Of a stretch of 38,369 nucleotides of DNA, positions 16,280-25,131 are shown in pieces. The notes beneath the pieces were generated by a model. That model was not told the origin of the DNA, ran no database searches, and was given only the letters and a program-made list of their open reading frames with translations. Source of the DNA: an uncultured Prevotella sp. (GTDB lineage Bacteria > Bacteroidota > Bacteroidia > Bacteroidales > Bacteroidaceae); the NCBI GenBank assembly GCA_947170265.1, contig CAMVSV010000023.1:1-38369 (forward strand), in the 5' to 3' direction. A program made the position numbers and the translations under genes. How positions within the stretch are numbered: position 1 is the first letter of the stretch; each line of letters starts with the position of its first letter.

Positions 16280-16750
16280 TTATTCGTGGTGGTAGGGCTC
16301 GCCACGGATGATGGTGCAAGCTCTGTAGACTTGTTCGGTGAGGATGAGGCGTATCATTTGGTGAGAGAATGTCATTTTCGAAAGTGAAATCTTCTCGTCG
16401 GCACGTTGGTAAACCTCGGGAGCGAAGCCATAGGGACCGCCTATGGCCAGCACCAAGCGTCTGGCGGTGTTTTGTTTTTTCTGAAGCCATTGTGCAAACT
16501 CTATGCTCCGGTATTCCTTGCCATGTTCGTCAAGGAGCACAAGGGTGTCGGAGGGTTGTGTGAGTTTCAGTATCTGGTTTGCTTCAAGTGTCTTCTGTTG
16601 TTCTTCTGAGAGGCTCTTGGTGTTTTTCAGCTCAGGTATGACGGTGATGTGGAATGGCATGTAATGGTTTATGCGAGAGACATAATCGTCGATGCCTGCT
16701 TGGAAATGCTTGTCGGTAGTCTTGCCCACCAGCAGTAGTTCAGTCTTCAT
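16280..16750 (-). CDS. rlmH: 23S rRNA (pseudouridine1915-N3)-methyltransferase RlmH
   Basis: A SPOUT-class methyltransferase that modifies position 1915 of 23S rRNA in the assembled ribosome. The 156-residue length is typical. The C-terminal knot that binds S-adenosylmethionine is clear: LVLAIGGPYGFAPEVYQRA and the end ISLSKMTFSHQMIRLILTEQ, followed by the catalytic-site end YRA..IIRGEPYHHE. The frame reaches back to 16771, but the ATG at 16750 (MKTELLLVGK) gives the family start and overlaps the upstream gene by 11 bases. Confidence 0.95.
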   Translation of the reverse strand: MKTELLLVGKTTDKHFQAGIDDYVSRINHYMPFHITVIPELKNTKSLSEEQQKTLEANQILKLTQPSDTLVLLDEHGKEYRSIEFAQWLQKKQNTARRLVLAIGGPYGFAPEVYQRADEKISLSKMTFSHQMIRLILTEQVYRACTIIRGEPYHHE

Positions 16751-17075
16751 GCTGTTTGTCTGTCGTGGCATTGTTGGAGTAGTGGTGTTTGCGCTTGGGA
16801 TTCATGGGGAACCAGCCTTTTTCCACTCTTTTTTTCTGTGCAAAGAGTTCACCTATTGACCATAACAGCGATGCTCCAAGCACGCCGAGCATGGCAGACC
16901 AGAACACGTTGCCGATGCAGAGGGCAAGACACAGCGATGCTACCCCGCAGAGCAGGAACAGCCACCATAGGCGTGTACCGGTGTAGTATTCTGTCTTGAT
17001 GACGAGTGGGTGGAACAGGCCTATGGTGAAAAACGTGCAGATGGCAATGAGTATGCCTGTGAAATGAAGTTGCAT
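16740..17075 (-). CDS. DUF4491-family small membrane protein
   Basis: A 111-residue protein with three hydrophobic segments (FTGILIAICTFFTIGLFHPL; WWLFLLCGVASLCLALCIG; FWSAMLGVLGASLLWSIGEL) and the conserved end QKKRVEKGWFPMNPKRKH, which I recognise as DUF4491. Function is unknown. It sits between kdsB (27 bases upstream) and rlmH (11-base overlap), so the three are probably one message. The charged tail after the last helix is likely cytoplasmic. Confidence 0.85.
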   Translation of the reverse strand: MQLHFTGILIAICTFFTIGLFHPLVIKTEYYTGTRLWWLFLLCGVASLCLALCIGNVFWSAMLGVLGASLLWSIGELFAQKKRVEKGWFPMNPKRKHHYSNNATTDKQHED

Positions 17076-17102
17076 GGAATGGTGTGAGGGTTTGAATGTT
17101 GT

Positions 17103-17864
17103 TTACAGTGTATTGTCTTTCGTTAGAAACTCTTCTGCCTTTTGCAGGTCTTCAGGTGTGTCGATACCAATGGTTTCCACGTCGGTGAGTCCTACCTTTA
17201 TGGTGTATCCGTTTTGCAGCCATCGCAGTTGCTCCAGGCTCTCGGCAATCTCGAGGGGCGACTGCGGCAGCTGGGTGATTTGACGCAGGGTGTCGGTGCG
17301 GTAGGCATACATGCCTATGTGTTTCAGGAAGGTGAAGTTGTTGAGCCATTGGCTTTGCTCCTTGCCGCGGATAAATGGTATGGGCGAGCGGGAGAAATAC
17401 ATGGCGCAACTGTTGTTGTTGAGGACAATCTTGGGGGAATTGGGGTTGCATACGGCATCGATGCTCTCGAAGGGCTTGCCGAGGGTGGCAATCTGAGTCG
17501 CATCGTCTTGGAAACAGTCCTTGACGGTCTCTATCTGTGAAGCGCGTATGAACGGCTCATCGCCTTGAATGTTTATCACTACGTCGGGGGTTAGTCCTTC
17601 CTTCTCTGTGATGTGCTGCAAAGCTTCGCACACGCGGTCGGTGCCGCTCTTGTGGTCGCTTCGTGTCATCACCACGTTGGCACCGAAGTCCTTCACTGCA
17701 TTGTATATGCGGTCGTCGTCGGTCGCTACATAAACATCGTCAACGGCTTTTTTCACTTGTTCTACGACCCTCTGTATCACGGTCTTCCCGCCAAGCATGG
17801 CAAGGGGCTTGCCCGGAAAGCGAGTCGAGGCATATCTTGCTGGAATAATGGCAATGAATTTCAT
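17103..17864 (-). CDS. kdsB: 3-deoxy-manno-octulosonate cytidylyltransferase
   Basis: Activates Kdo as CMP-Kdo for the inner core of lipopolysaccharide. The 253-residue protein has the nucleotidyltransferase signature IPARYASTRFPGKPLAML (residues 7-24). VYVATDDDRI, MTRSDHKSGTDRVCEAL and VINIQGDEPFI (Mg-binding Asp) follow, as does HIGMYAYR near the sugar site. It is first in a kdsB-DUF4491-rlmH run read from a promoter 24 bases upstream, and shows that the host makes LPS. Confidence 0.95.
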   Translation of the reverse strand: MKFIAIIPARYASTRFPGKPLAMLGGKTVIQRVVEQVKKAVDDVYVATDDDRIYNAVKDFGANVVMTRSDHKSGTDRVCEALQHITEKEGLTPDVVINIQGDEPFIRASQIETVKDCFQDDATQIATLGKPFESIDAVCNPNSPKIVLNNNSCAMYFSRSPIPFIRGKEQSQWLNNFTFLKHIGMYAYRTDTLRQITQLPQSPLEIAESLEQLRWLQNGYTIKVGLTDVETIGIDTPEDLQKAEEFLTKDNTL

Positions 17865-17887
17865 TCTATAATCGTTGTTTAGACATG

Positions 17888-17918
17888 CAAAGTTAATACT
17901 TTCGTCTCAATTAGCAAC
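17888..17918 (-). promoter_or_regulatory. Bacteroidota-type promoter of kdsB
   Basis: On the minus strand, GTTG (17918-17915), 19 bases and TAACTTTG (17895-17888). The -7 element is perfect and the -33 matches in TTG. It lies 24 bases before the kdsB start and is divergent from the promoter at 17968-17998. Confidence 0.68.
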
Positions 17919-17967
17919 TAAAAATGCCGATATAGTGTAAAGATATTTTAAAAAAACAATAATCCCC

Positions 17968-17998
17968 TTTGCCGTGTTTGTTTTTTTACTTAATTTTG
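17968..17998 (+). promoter_or_regulatory. Bacteroidota-type promoter of the MORN gene
   Basis: TTTG (17968-17971), a 19-base spacer and TAATTTTG (17991-17998), 50 bases before the GTG start. This is an exact consensus match. Confidence 0.75.
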
Positions 17999-18047
17999 GA
18001 GTTTGAATGAAAGGCGGTTTTGAAAGTAACATAAAACATTCAGTAAA

Positions 18048-19160
18048 GTGAAAAAGATAATCATACCTATAATATTATTGGCAACAACACCCTCACTCAT
18101 GGCACAGAAAATCACCATGGGGTCGTGTGTGACAAGAGACGGAGGACAGTATAAAGGCGAGATGGTAGGCAGCAAGCCCAATGGCAAAGGTACATGCACC
18201 TATGCCAACGGAGATACCTACGAGGGAGAATACAAGAAAGGAGCACGTGACGGCTATGGCACCTATACCTTCTCTGACGGAGAGAAGTATGAAGGACAAT
18301 GGTTCAAGAACCAACAGCACGGGCAAGGCACCTTCTACTTCATGAACAACAACAGATATGAAGGTCTGTGGTATCGCGACACACAGGAAGGCGAGGGAAC
18401 CATGTACTACTATAATGGTGACAAATACGAAGGAGAATGGCACGCTGACAAGCGAAACGGCAGGGGAACCTACACTTTTGCATCAGGTGCCTACTACAAG
18501 GGTACATGGGCTGACGACAAGAAAAGCGGCAAAGGAATATTTGACTGGGGCGACGGCTCGTCATACGACGGCATGTGGGCTGACAACAAAAAGGAAGGCA
18601 AGGGCACTTACACTTATGCTGACGGTGCCAAATATACAGGCGAATGGAAAAACGACTTGCAAAACGGCAAAGGCATATACAACTTTGCCGACGGTGATGT
18701 GTACGAAGGTGAATACCTCAACGGTGAACGAACAGGACAAGGTATATTCAAGTATAAGAACGGTGACAGATATTCCGGACACTTTCTCAAAGGCGACAAG
18801 TCGGGCATGGGAACCATGACATGGAGCAATGGCGACATTTATGTGGGATATTGGGAGAAAGACCAGCAAAACGGACAAGGAAAGTTGACAAAGAAAAACC
18901 ACGACGTGATTGAAGGACAATTCAAGAACGGACAACCCGAAGGACTCGTGATCATACATTATGCCGACGGAAACAAGTTCCGTGGTGACTACCACAATGG
19001 CAGGCGCAACGGCAAAGCCATTGAAGAGACAAAAGAGGGCATAAGGTTTGAAGGCTCCTACCGTAACGACGAACGCGACGGCAAATTCACCGAACGCGAC
19101 AAGAATGGACAGATAACGGCACGAGGCAGATATGAGAATGGAAGAAGGATAGTGGAATAG
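18048..19160 (+). CDS. Exported MORN-repeat protein
   Basis: A 370-residue protein with a signal peptide (MKKIIIPIILLATTPSLMAQ, residues 1-20) followed, from about residue 35 to the end, by about 15 MORN repeats in 23-residue register. Repeats read like YEGEYKKGARDGYGTYTFSD and YTGEWKNDLQNGKGIYNFAD. The array is regular for about eleven units and diverges in the last four, where the GxG turn is lost. MORN repeats mediate lipid or protein binding; no enzymatic domain is present. The start is GTG (an upstream ATG frame stops first), which is unusual here and may lower translation. glgB follows after 45 bases. Confidence 0.88.
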   Translation: MKKIIIPIILLATTPSLMAQKITMGSCVTRDGGQYKGEMVGSKPNGKGTCTYANGDTYEGEYKKGARDGYGTYTFSDGEKYEGQWFKNQQHGQGTFYFMNNNRYEGLWYRDTQEGEGTMYYYNGDKYEGEWHADKRNGRGTYTFASGAYYKGTWADDKKSGKGIFDWGDGSSYDGMWADNKKEGKGTYTYADGAKYTGEWKNDLQNGKGIYNFADGDVYEGEYLNGERTGQGIFKYKNGDRYSGHFLKGDKSGMGTMTWSNGDIYVGYWEKDQQNGQGKLTKKNHDVIEGQFKNGQPEGLVIIHYADGNKFRGDYHNGRRNGKAIEETKEGIRFEGSYRNDERDGKFTERDKNGQITARGRYENGRRIVE

Positions 19161-19205
19161 GAAAGCTCATAAAGAATAAACAAAATACAATTAATTACAA
19201 CAGCC

Positions 19206-21284
19206 ATGGCAGATACTAAGAAAACAACACGGAAAGCAGCTGCAAAGACTGCTGCTGCAAAGAAGACAAAAGCACCGAAGCACATTGGACTCGTAGCAAA
19301 CGACGGATGGCTTGAGCCCTTTGAGGATGCCATCAAGGGAAGGCACGAACATGCTGTGTGGAAAATCAACCAGCTGACACAAAATGGTAAGAAAACCCTG
19401 AGTGACTTTGCAAGCGGACACGACTACTTCGGACTACATAAGACTGCACGCGGATGGGTGTTCAGAGAATGGGCACCCAACGCCACCGACATATATCTTG
19501 TAGGCGACTTCAATAACTGGACTGAAGACGAGAAATACAGGGCAAAGCGCATTGAGGGAACAGGCAACTGGGAACTGAAGCTCTCAAACAAAGCCATCAA
19601 GCATGGTGACCTTTATAAGATGCATGTACACTGGAATGGTGGCGAAGGAGAACGTATTCCGGCATGGGTGAGACGAGTGGTGCAAGACGATCAGACAAAG
19701 ATATTCTCTGCACAGGTGTGGAACCCTGCAGAACCCTATGAATGGAAAAAGAAGACATTCAAACCTAAGAAAGACCCACTGCTCATATATGAATGCCATA
19801 TAGGTATGGGCGAGGATGCCGAGAAGGTGGGAACCTACGACGAATTCCGTGAGAACGTGCTGCCTCGTGTGGTGAAGGCAGGCTACAACTGCATACAGAT
19901 TATGGCAATACAGGAGCATCCCTATTATGGCTCCTTTGGCTATCATGTCAGCTCGTTCTTTGCAGCATCGTCGCGTTTCGGAACACCAGAGCAGCTTAAG
20001 CTCCTCATAGACACAGCCCACCAGAAAGGGGTGGCTGTGATAATGGACATCGTACACTCTCATGCTGTGAAGAACGAGGTGGAAGGACTTGGAAACCTCG
20101 CAGGAGACCCCAACCAGTATTTCTATGGCGGAGACCGGCATGAGCATCCGGCATGGGACTCGCTGTGCTTTGACTACGGCAAGGACGACGTGATGCACTT
20201 CCTACTCTCAAACTGTAAGTACTGGCTGCAGGAGTTCCACTTCGATGGATTCCGTTTCGACGGCGTGACTTCCATGCTCTACTACAGCCACGGACTCGGA
20301 GAAGCCTTCGGTGGCTATGGTGACTACTTCAACGGTCATCAGGATGACAATGCCATTTGCTATCTCACACTTGCCAATAAACTGATACATGAGGTTAATC
20401 CCAATGCCATAACCATTGCCGAAGAAGTGAGCGGCATGCCCGGACTCGCTGCCAAGTTTGAAGACGGAGGCTACGGCTTCGACTACCGTATGGCAATGAA
20501 CATTCCCGACTATTGGATAAAGACCATCAAGGAGCAGAGCGACGAGAACTGGAAGCCAAGCTCTATATTCTGGGAAGTGAAAAACAGGAGACCCGACGAA
20601 AAGACAATATCCTACTGTGAGTCACACGACCAAGCTCTCGTTGGCGACAAAACGATAATATTCAGGCTCATAGATGCTGATATGTACTGGCATTTCGCAA
20701 AGAAGGACGTGAATGGGGTAGCTGAGAGGGGAATAGCCCTGCACAAGATGATACGACTTGTCACGGCAGGTGCCATCAATGGCGGATACCTCAACTTCAT
20801 GGGCAATGAGTTTGGACATCCGGAATGGATAGACTTCCCACGGGAAGGCAATGGCTGGAGCTACAAATATGCCAGAAGACAGTGGAACCTGGTAGACAAC
20901 AAGGACCTCTGCTATCACTGGCTCGGTGACTTCGACAGAGAGATGCTCAAGGTTATAAAAAGCCAGAAGAACTTCAACCTCACACCTGTGCAGGAGATAT
21001 GGCACAACGATGGCGACCAGGTGCTTGCCTTCATGCGTGGAGACTTGGTGTTTGTGTTTAACTTCTCACCAACGCAGTCGTTTACCGACTATGGTTTCCT
21101 CGTGCCCACCGGATCCTATGACGTGGTGCTCAACACTGACGCAAAAGAGTTTGGAGGATTTGGCTTCGCCGACGACACCATAACCCACTTCACCAACTAT
21201 GACCCTCTCTATGTGGGGGACAAGAAAGAGTGGCTGAAGCTCTATCTGCCTGCACGTTCGGCTGTTGTCTTGAGAAAGAACTAA
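19206..21284 (+). CDS. glgB: 1,4-alpha-glucan branching enzyme, eukaryote-like GH13 type
   Basis: Makes alpha-1,6 branches in glycogen. The 692-residue protein starts with a Lys/Ala-rich tail (KKTTRKAAAKTAAAKKTKAP, residues 5-24), then a CBM48 domain (WVFREWAPNATDIYLVGDFN) and the GH13 barrel with MDIVHSHAVKN, the nucleophile motif GFRFDGVTSMLYY, the acid/base motif IAEEVSGMPG and ESHDQALVGDK. The C-terminal all-beta domain ends in LPARSAVVLRKN. The motifs and length match the GH13_8 group found in eukaryotes and Bacteroidota rather than E. coli GlgB. No other glycogen gene is in the window. Confidence 0.95.
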   Translation: MADTKKTTRKAAAKTAAAKKTKAPKHIGLVANDGWLEPFEDAIKGRHEHAVWKINQLTQNGKKTLSDFASGHDYFGLHKTARGWVFREWAPNATDIYLVGDFNNWTEDEKYRAKRIEGTGNWELKLSNKAIKHGDLYKMHVHWNGGEGERIPAWVRRVVQDDQTKIFSAQVWNPAEPYEWKKKTFKPKKDPLLIYECHIGMGEDAEKVGTYDEFRENVLPRVVKAGYNCIQIMAIQEHPYYGSFGYHVSSFFAASSRFGTPEQLKLLIDTAHQKGVAVIMDIVHSHAVKNEVEGLGNLAGDPNQYFYGGDRHEHPAWDSLCFDYGKDDVMHFLLSNCKYWLQEFHFDGFRFDGVTSMLYYSHGLGEAFGGYGDYFNGHQDDNAICYLTLANKLIHEVNPNAITIAEEVSGMPGLAAKFEDGGYGFDYRMAMNIPDYWIKTIKEQSDENWKPSSIFWEVKNRRPDEKTISYCESHDQALVGDKTIIFRLIDADMYWHFAKKDVNGVAERGIALHKMIRLVTAGAINGGYLNFMGNEFGHPEWIDFPREGNGWSYKYARRQWNLVDNKDLCYHWLGDFDREMLKVIKSQKNFNLTPVQEIWHNDGDQVLAFMRGDLVFVFNFSPTQSFTDYGFLVPTGSYDVVLNTDAKEFGGFGFADDTITHFTNYDPLYVGDKKEWLKLYLPARSAVVLRKN

Positions 21285-21320
21285 AGTGAAGAGAGAGCAG
21301 GCTACTCTCAAAAAGAAAAG

Positions 21321-22220
21321 ATGAACAAATTATTGTCGATACCTATGAGAATGCTTTGCACAATAGTGTTTTGTGCATTTGCATTCTCATATCTCTATTT
21401 CTACCAAGCTGATGTGATGTTTGTTGCCCAGCAAGCAGCATCGGAGGGACAGACGCATTATGAAGCACTGCCGGGAGCTATACTCATAACTCTCGCACTG
21501 AAACTGTTGCAAATAGGAATATTCTCAGTGACAAAGCTCTACAAGAGGTTCTATGTGCTGACATACTTCCCGTCGTTCTTGTGTCTTGCCATACTTACAA
21601 ACGTTTGTCCTGATCAACAGGGAATCTTTGAGTTCGGAGCTTGGAAATGGGTGGCACCGTTGCTGCTGGTGCTATTCATGTTTGTGGCATGGGTGGCTCA
21701 TGACAATCAGTCGCTTGAACCGGATCTTCGTCACGAGGGACCATCTTCGCAACTTATATGGATTAGCCTTCTCGCAATGGGAACGATGTCTGTGGCAACG
21801 GCACTGGTGGGCAATGGCGAAGAGAACTACCACATGCGTGCCCACATGGAAAACATTGTGTTTCACCAGACACGGCAGCTTACGGAAATGGTTGATACCA
21901 TGGGTGAAAATGCACCAGTGGTGGACGAAGCTGCCATCAACAAGAAGCTCATGAATAAAGACCTGCCGGGCTTTGCGCGTCATCTGGCAAGACATTTCAG
22001 CGTGAGTCAACCAATGCCGCATGTCTATGCTGAGGCTCTCACGCTCAATACTCGTTTCTCAAGAAATCCCCAGGTTTATTGGAAGAGCAAGGCAATGGAT
22101 GCCCAGTATGACGAGTTTGTCAGGATGGCAGCTATGGCTCGTGAGTCGGTAGATGTGAAGGCAGCTTTCAAAAAGAAATATTCCGAAAGCTATTGGTACT
22201 ATTATTACTATGTGCTTTAG
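21321..22220 (+). CDS. Polytopic membrane protein with soluble C-terminal part
   Basis: A 299-residue protein. About five hydrophobic segments lie in the first 165 residues (around residues 10-28, 50-70, 78-95, 108-125 and 142-162). A soluble region of about 135 residues follows (NYHMRAHMENIVFHQTRQL ...) and ends in the aromatic run SYWYYYYYVL. The tail pattern recalls the Bacteroidota DUF6057 membrane family, but I am not sure of this. It follows glgB by 36 bases and may share its message. No function can be assigned. Confidence 0.72.
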   Translation: MNKLLSIPMRMLCTIVFCAFAFSYLYFYQADVMFVAQQAASEGQTHYEALPGAILITLALKLLQIGIFSVTKLYKRFYVLTYFPSFLCLAILTNVCPDQQGIFEFGAWKWVAPLLLVLFMFVAWVAHDNQSLEPDLRHEGPSSQLIWISLLAMGTMSVATALVGNGEENYHMRAHMENIVFHQTRQLTEMVDTMGENAPVVDEAAINKKLMNKDLPGFARHLARHFSVSQPMPHVYAEALTLNTRFSRNPQVYWKSKAMDAQYDEFVRMAAMARESVDVKAAFKKKYSESYWYYYYYVL

Positions 22221-22245
22221 ACCGCTATGTCAGAGTTTCTGAGGG

Positions 22246-22641
22246 TTAGTAGTCTTTCTCGGTGAATGTTACGTCGAGTAGAACAAGGCTCGGATTTGAC
22301 GTAGAGTGGTAAACATACCTTACGTTAAATCCATTTTCCTTATATACCTTTAGCTGGGTGGAGCCTTTGACACCGTTGAGTAACGTGGCTTTGAGTTCAG
22401 ACTCGTGGTCCTTAATGGTCTGAGCATCATCGGCATTGCCGCTTAGCGAGTACCAGTACTCAAGGGTATGGGTTGACTCGTTGAAGGTGAGACTGTCAGT
22501 GCGAGTGTTGTCAATGACAGGTGTGGGACAATATTTCTGGGTGTATTCCCTGGCTTCACGAGAGGCACGCTCTTCGAGTGATTCGTGACAAGCTACGACA
22601 GTAATTGCGGTGAAAAGTAATATTGTAAGTTTCGTTTTCAT
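22246..22641 (-). CDS. Small lipoprotein of unknown function
   Basis: A 131-residue protein with a lipoprotein signal peptide: MKTKLTILLFTAITVVAC, lipobox VVAC with the acylated Cys at 18, followed by the acidic HESLEERASRE. The mature part is a small mixed alpha/beta domain (STHTLEYWYSLSGNADDAQ ... VRYVYHSTSNPSLVLLDVTF). It converges with the membrane-protein gene (25-base gap) and lies 67 bases after the TtcA-like gene on the same strand. No family recognised. Confidence 0.75.
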   Translation of the reverse strand: MKTKLTILLFTAITVVACHESLEERASREAREYTQKYCPTPVIDNTRTDSLTFNESTHTLEYWYSLSGNADDAQTIKDHESELKATLLNGVKGSTQLKVYKENGFNVRYVYHSTSNPSLVLLDVTFTEKDY

Positions 22642-22708
22642 GGCTTTGCGTCCTTTCCTTGTAAAGTTGTTATGCTATGGTGTTGTTGTGGAGTTTTCAT
22701 TTTGGTTC

Positions 22709-23422
22709 TCACTCAAGTGCCGAGCGTTCTATGGCTTTCCACACCGAATGGCGTATTTCAGGGTTGGCTGTTTCCAGTTCTCTGTACCATTGACTTATGG
22801 TGGTGCGTATGGTGTCGTGTTCAAACGGACATGCTTTCAGCAAGGGTTCATAGCCTCTGAGAGCTGCATAGCTCCTTATGTCGTCTTCTCTTACAATACA
22901 CAATGGGCGTATGAGAGTTATAGGCATCTTGTTGTATTTAAGCGATATGGGCATGGCAGAGAATGAACTCTCATAAAAAAGGTTCATCAAAGTAGTGTGG
23001 ATGATATCGTCTTGGTGGTGTCCTAATGCTATCTTGTTGAAATTGTGGTCTTGAGCAAAACGAAACAATACCTTTCGTCGTGCCCAAGAGCATAGGAAAC
23101 ACTCTGGTTTCTTGCGTTTGTTTGGTGGGGTTTCTTCGTTGAAGCTTGTTGTTATGACATGCAACTTCACTCCAAGACTCTCGCAGAAGGTCTCAAGATA
23201 ATGTGTGTTGCTCTCATACTTAATGTTTTCCATCCTTACATGAAGGGCTTCAACGATGAATTGGGGATGAAAAATCTTAGAACGCTGGGCTAAAAGCTCC
23301 AAGAGACAAAGAGAGTCTTTGCCTCCCGACAAGCCCACGAGTATTCTGTCGCCTTGTGATATGAGATTGTAGTTTCGCAAGGCTTTGTTGAATTTTTGCT
23401 TTATATGTTGCTCAATGTTCAT
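22709..23422 (-). CDS. ttcA: TtcA-like tRNA 2-thiocytidine synthetase
   Basis: Thiolates cytidine 32 of certain tRNAs using ATP and an iron-sulfur cluster. The 237-residue protein has the PP-loop LSGGKDS (residues 31-37), the CxxC pair of PECFLCSWARR (Cys108, Cys111), GHHQDDI and a third cysteine in LLKACPFEHD (Cys198). These three cysteines correspond to the [4Fe-4S] ligands of TtcA. The frame extends to 23470, but the ATG at 23422 overlaps the helicase stop as ATGA and gives the proper start MNIEQHIKQKF. E. coli TtcA is longer (about 310), so a related thiolase is possible. Confidence 0.82.
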   Translation of the reverse strand: MNIEQHIKQKFNKALRNYNLISQGDRILVGLSGGKDSLCLLELLAQRSKIFHPQFIVEALHVRMENIKYESNTHYLETFCESLGVKLHVITTSFNEETPPNKRKKPECFLCSWARRKVLFRFAQDHNFNKIALGHHQDDIIHTTLMNLFYESSFSAMPISLKYNKMPITLIRPLCIVREDDIRSYAALRGYEPLLKACPFEHDTIRTTISQWYRELETANPEIRHSVWKAIERSALE

Positions 23423-25125
23423 TTGTCGAGTTTTTTCAGTCTGCGTTTGGCTTCCGGAATGTCGGGACATAGCTCGAGGGCTTTCTTGTAATTGTTTATG
23501 GCAGCAGGAATCATGTCTTCTTTTTCACATTCCCTTCCAAGCATGGTATATTCCACGGCAAGCTTCTTGAGAAAGTTCTCCTTTTGTTTTATTTGTTTTT
23601 TAAGCTCAAGGTTTCTTTTCCTGAGCTCATTTACTATGTTTAGCTTGCGGCGCAGCAAACGTTTTGGTGCAGGCTTCTCAATGTCGTATCGGGCATGTAT
23701 GGCAACAAAGAAATGTTTGAGGCACCCATCCATGTCACCATTGTCAAACGCTTTCATGGCTTCATGATATTCATGGTCTGCCTGTGACTGCTTCAACGCA
23801 TCGTTGATAATCGACTTGTTGTTGAAACGTTTTGCAAAACTCACGACCTCAGCCTTAATAAACACGTCTTTGGGACGTATGGCTTCTATGAGGGTTATGC
23901 CGTTGAGAGAGCTGCATCGCGATAGTGCAACATAGGTTTGCCCGCCTGCAAATACTCCGCCCGTAAGGTCTATCTTTACGTTTTTGAATGTCAGTCCTTG
24001 TGACTTGTGAATTGTTATTGCCCATGCAAGCTTTACGGGAAACTGAGTGTAGGTTCCAATGAGTTCTTCTTCAATCTTTTTCTCAGTCTCATTGAAACGA
24101 TAGCGGGTGTTCTCCCATTGCTCGCGCTCTACTTCATATTCGTTGCCGTCGTCGGTGATGATGTAGAGGATTTCCTTTTCCTCATCAATGGCTTCTACTA
24201 TTCCCAGTGTGCCGTTGACCCATTGCTTGTTCATAGCGTTTTTTATGAACATGACGTGGGCACCCGGCTTGATGCTTAGCTCCATGGGAGTAGGTAGACT
24301 GCTTTCGGGAAACTCTCCCTTTATCACACCGTTGAATGTTGTTGCGTCACCCGGCAGCCGTTCCAGTTCTTTGTTGTTGATATGGTCTACGGTGTCGCGT
24401 CGGCAGGAGAGAGTTATCGACATCTCCTCACCGTTGTCCTTACCCACGCGTTGGTTGAGCATTGTAAGGTCGGTGGGCTTCACATTGTTTGTGCGTATGT
24501 TGTCGAGTATGCCAATGAACAAGGGATCGCTTTGCCGGTAGACCTTTGTTAGCTCTATGCTCACGAGCTGGAAATTGCGAAACACTCGTGCATCGAAGAA
24601 GAAATGGGAAGGGTAGTAGGGCGTAAGCAGCTGGCGATCATCGTCTTTTAATACAGGTTCCAGCTGAAAGATGTCACCCACGAGAAGCAGTTGCTTGCCT
24701 CCGAAAGGCTCCCTCATGTTCCTGCAATATATCCTAAGCACTTTGTCCACGAAGTCAATGATGTCAGCCCGCACCATTGATATCTCGTCAATGATTACCA
24801 GCTCAAGCTCGCGCAGGAGTTTTATTTTCTCACTATTATATTTCAGGGTCTCTCTGATGTTGCGGGGAGAATATTGTATGTCGTCGGGAAGGATGGGGTG
24901 AAACGGTATCTTGAAGAAACTGTGAAGGGTAACACCACCGGCATTTATCGCAGCTATGCCGGTGGGTGCGAGTATCACATGTTTCTTCTTCGTTGTTTCT
25001 GCTATATATTTTAGAAAGGTGGACTTTCCTGTTCCAGCCTTTCCTGTGAGAAACAACGATCTTTGTGTATATTGAATTATTTGTAATGCCTGTTGCAGCT
25101 CCTGGTTGTCTAAGTCGATGTTCAT
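23419..25125 (-). CDS. Pif1/RecD-like DNA helicase with coiled-coil/TPR-like tail
   Basis: A 568-residue SF1B helicase. Walker A is GKAGTGKST (residues 28-36). VILAPTGIAAINAGG (motif Ia), LVIIDEISMVRAD (Walker B, DEIS at 113-116), LLVGDIFQLEPV (motif III) and AITIHKSQGLTF with YVALSRCSSLNGI (motifs V/VI) are all present. After the core, from about 465, the protein has a basic coiled-coil stretch (LKKQIKQKENFLKKLAVEY) and a TPR-like end (AINNYKKALELCPDIPEAKR). It starts 6 bases after the PBP1A stop and overlaps ttcA by 4 bases. Likely a genome-maintenance helicase; substrate unknown. Confidence 0.9.
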   Translation of the reverse strand: MNIDLDNQELQQALQIIQYTQRSLFLTGKAGTGKSTFLKYIAETTKKKHVILAPTGIAAINAGGVTLHSFFKIPFHPILPDDIQYSPRNIRETLKYNSEKIKLLRELELVIIDEISMVRADIIDFVDKVLRIYCRNMREPFGGKQLLLVGDIFQLEPVLKDDDRQLLTPYYPSHFFFDARVFRNFQLVSIELTKVYRQSDPLFIGILDNIRTNNVKPTDLTMLNQRVGKDNGEEMSITLSCRRDTVDHINNKELERLPGDATTFNGVIKGEFPESSLPTPMELSIKPGAHVMFIKNAMNKQWVNGTLGIVEAIDEEKEILYIITDDGNEYEVEREQWENTRYRFNETEKKIEEELIGTYTQFPVKLAWAITIHKSQGLTFKNVKIDLTGGVFAGGQTYVALSRCSSLNGITLIEAIRPKDVFIKAEVVSFAKRFNNKSIINDALKQSQADHEYHEAMKAFDNGDMDGCLKHFFVAIHARYDIEKPAPKRLLRRKLNIVNELRKRNLELKKQIKQKENFLKKLAVEYTMLGRECEKEDMIPAAINNYKKALELCPDIPEAKRRLKKLDK

Positions 25126-25131
25126 CAGCTT

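Noticed and set aside
23423..23470. Longer N-terminus for the TtcA-like protein
   Set aside because: It would lie within the helicase gene. The ATGA overlap at 23419-23422 gives a better start.
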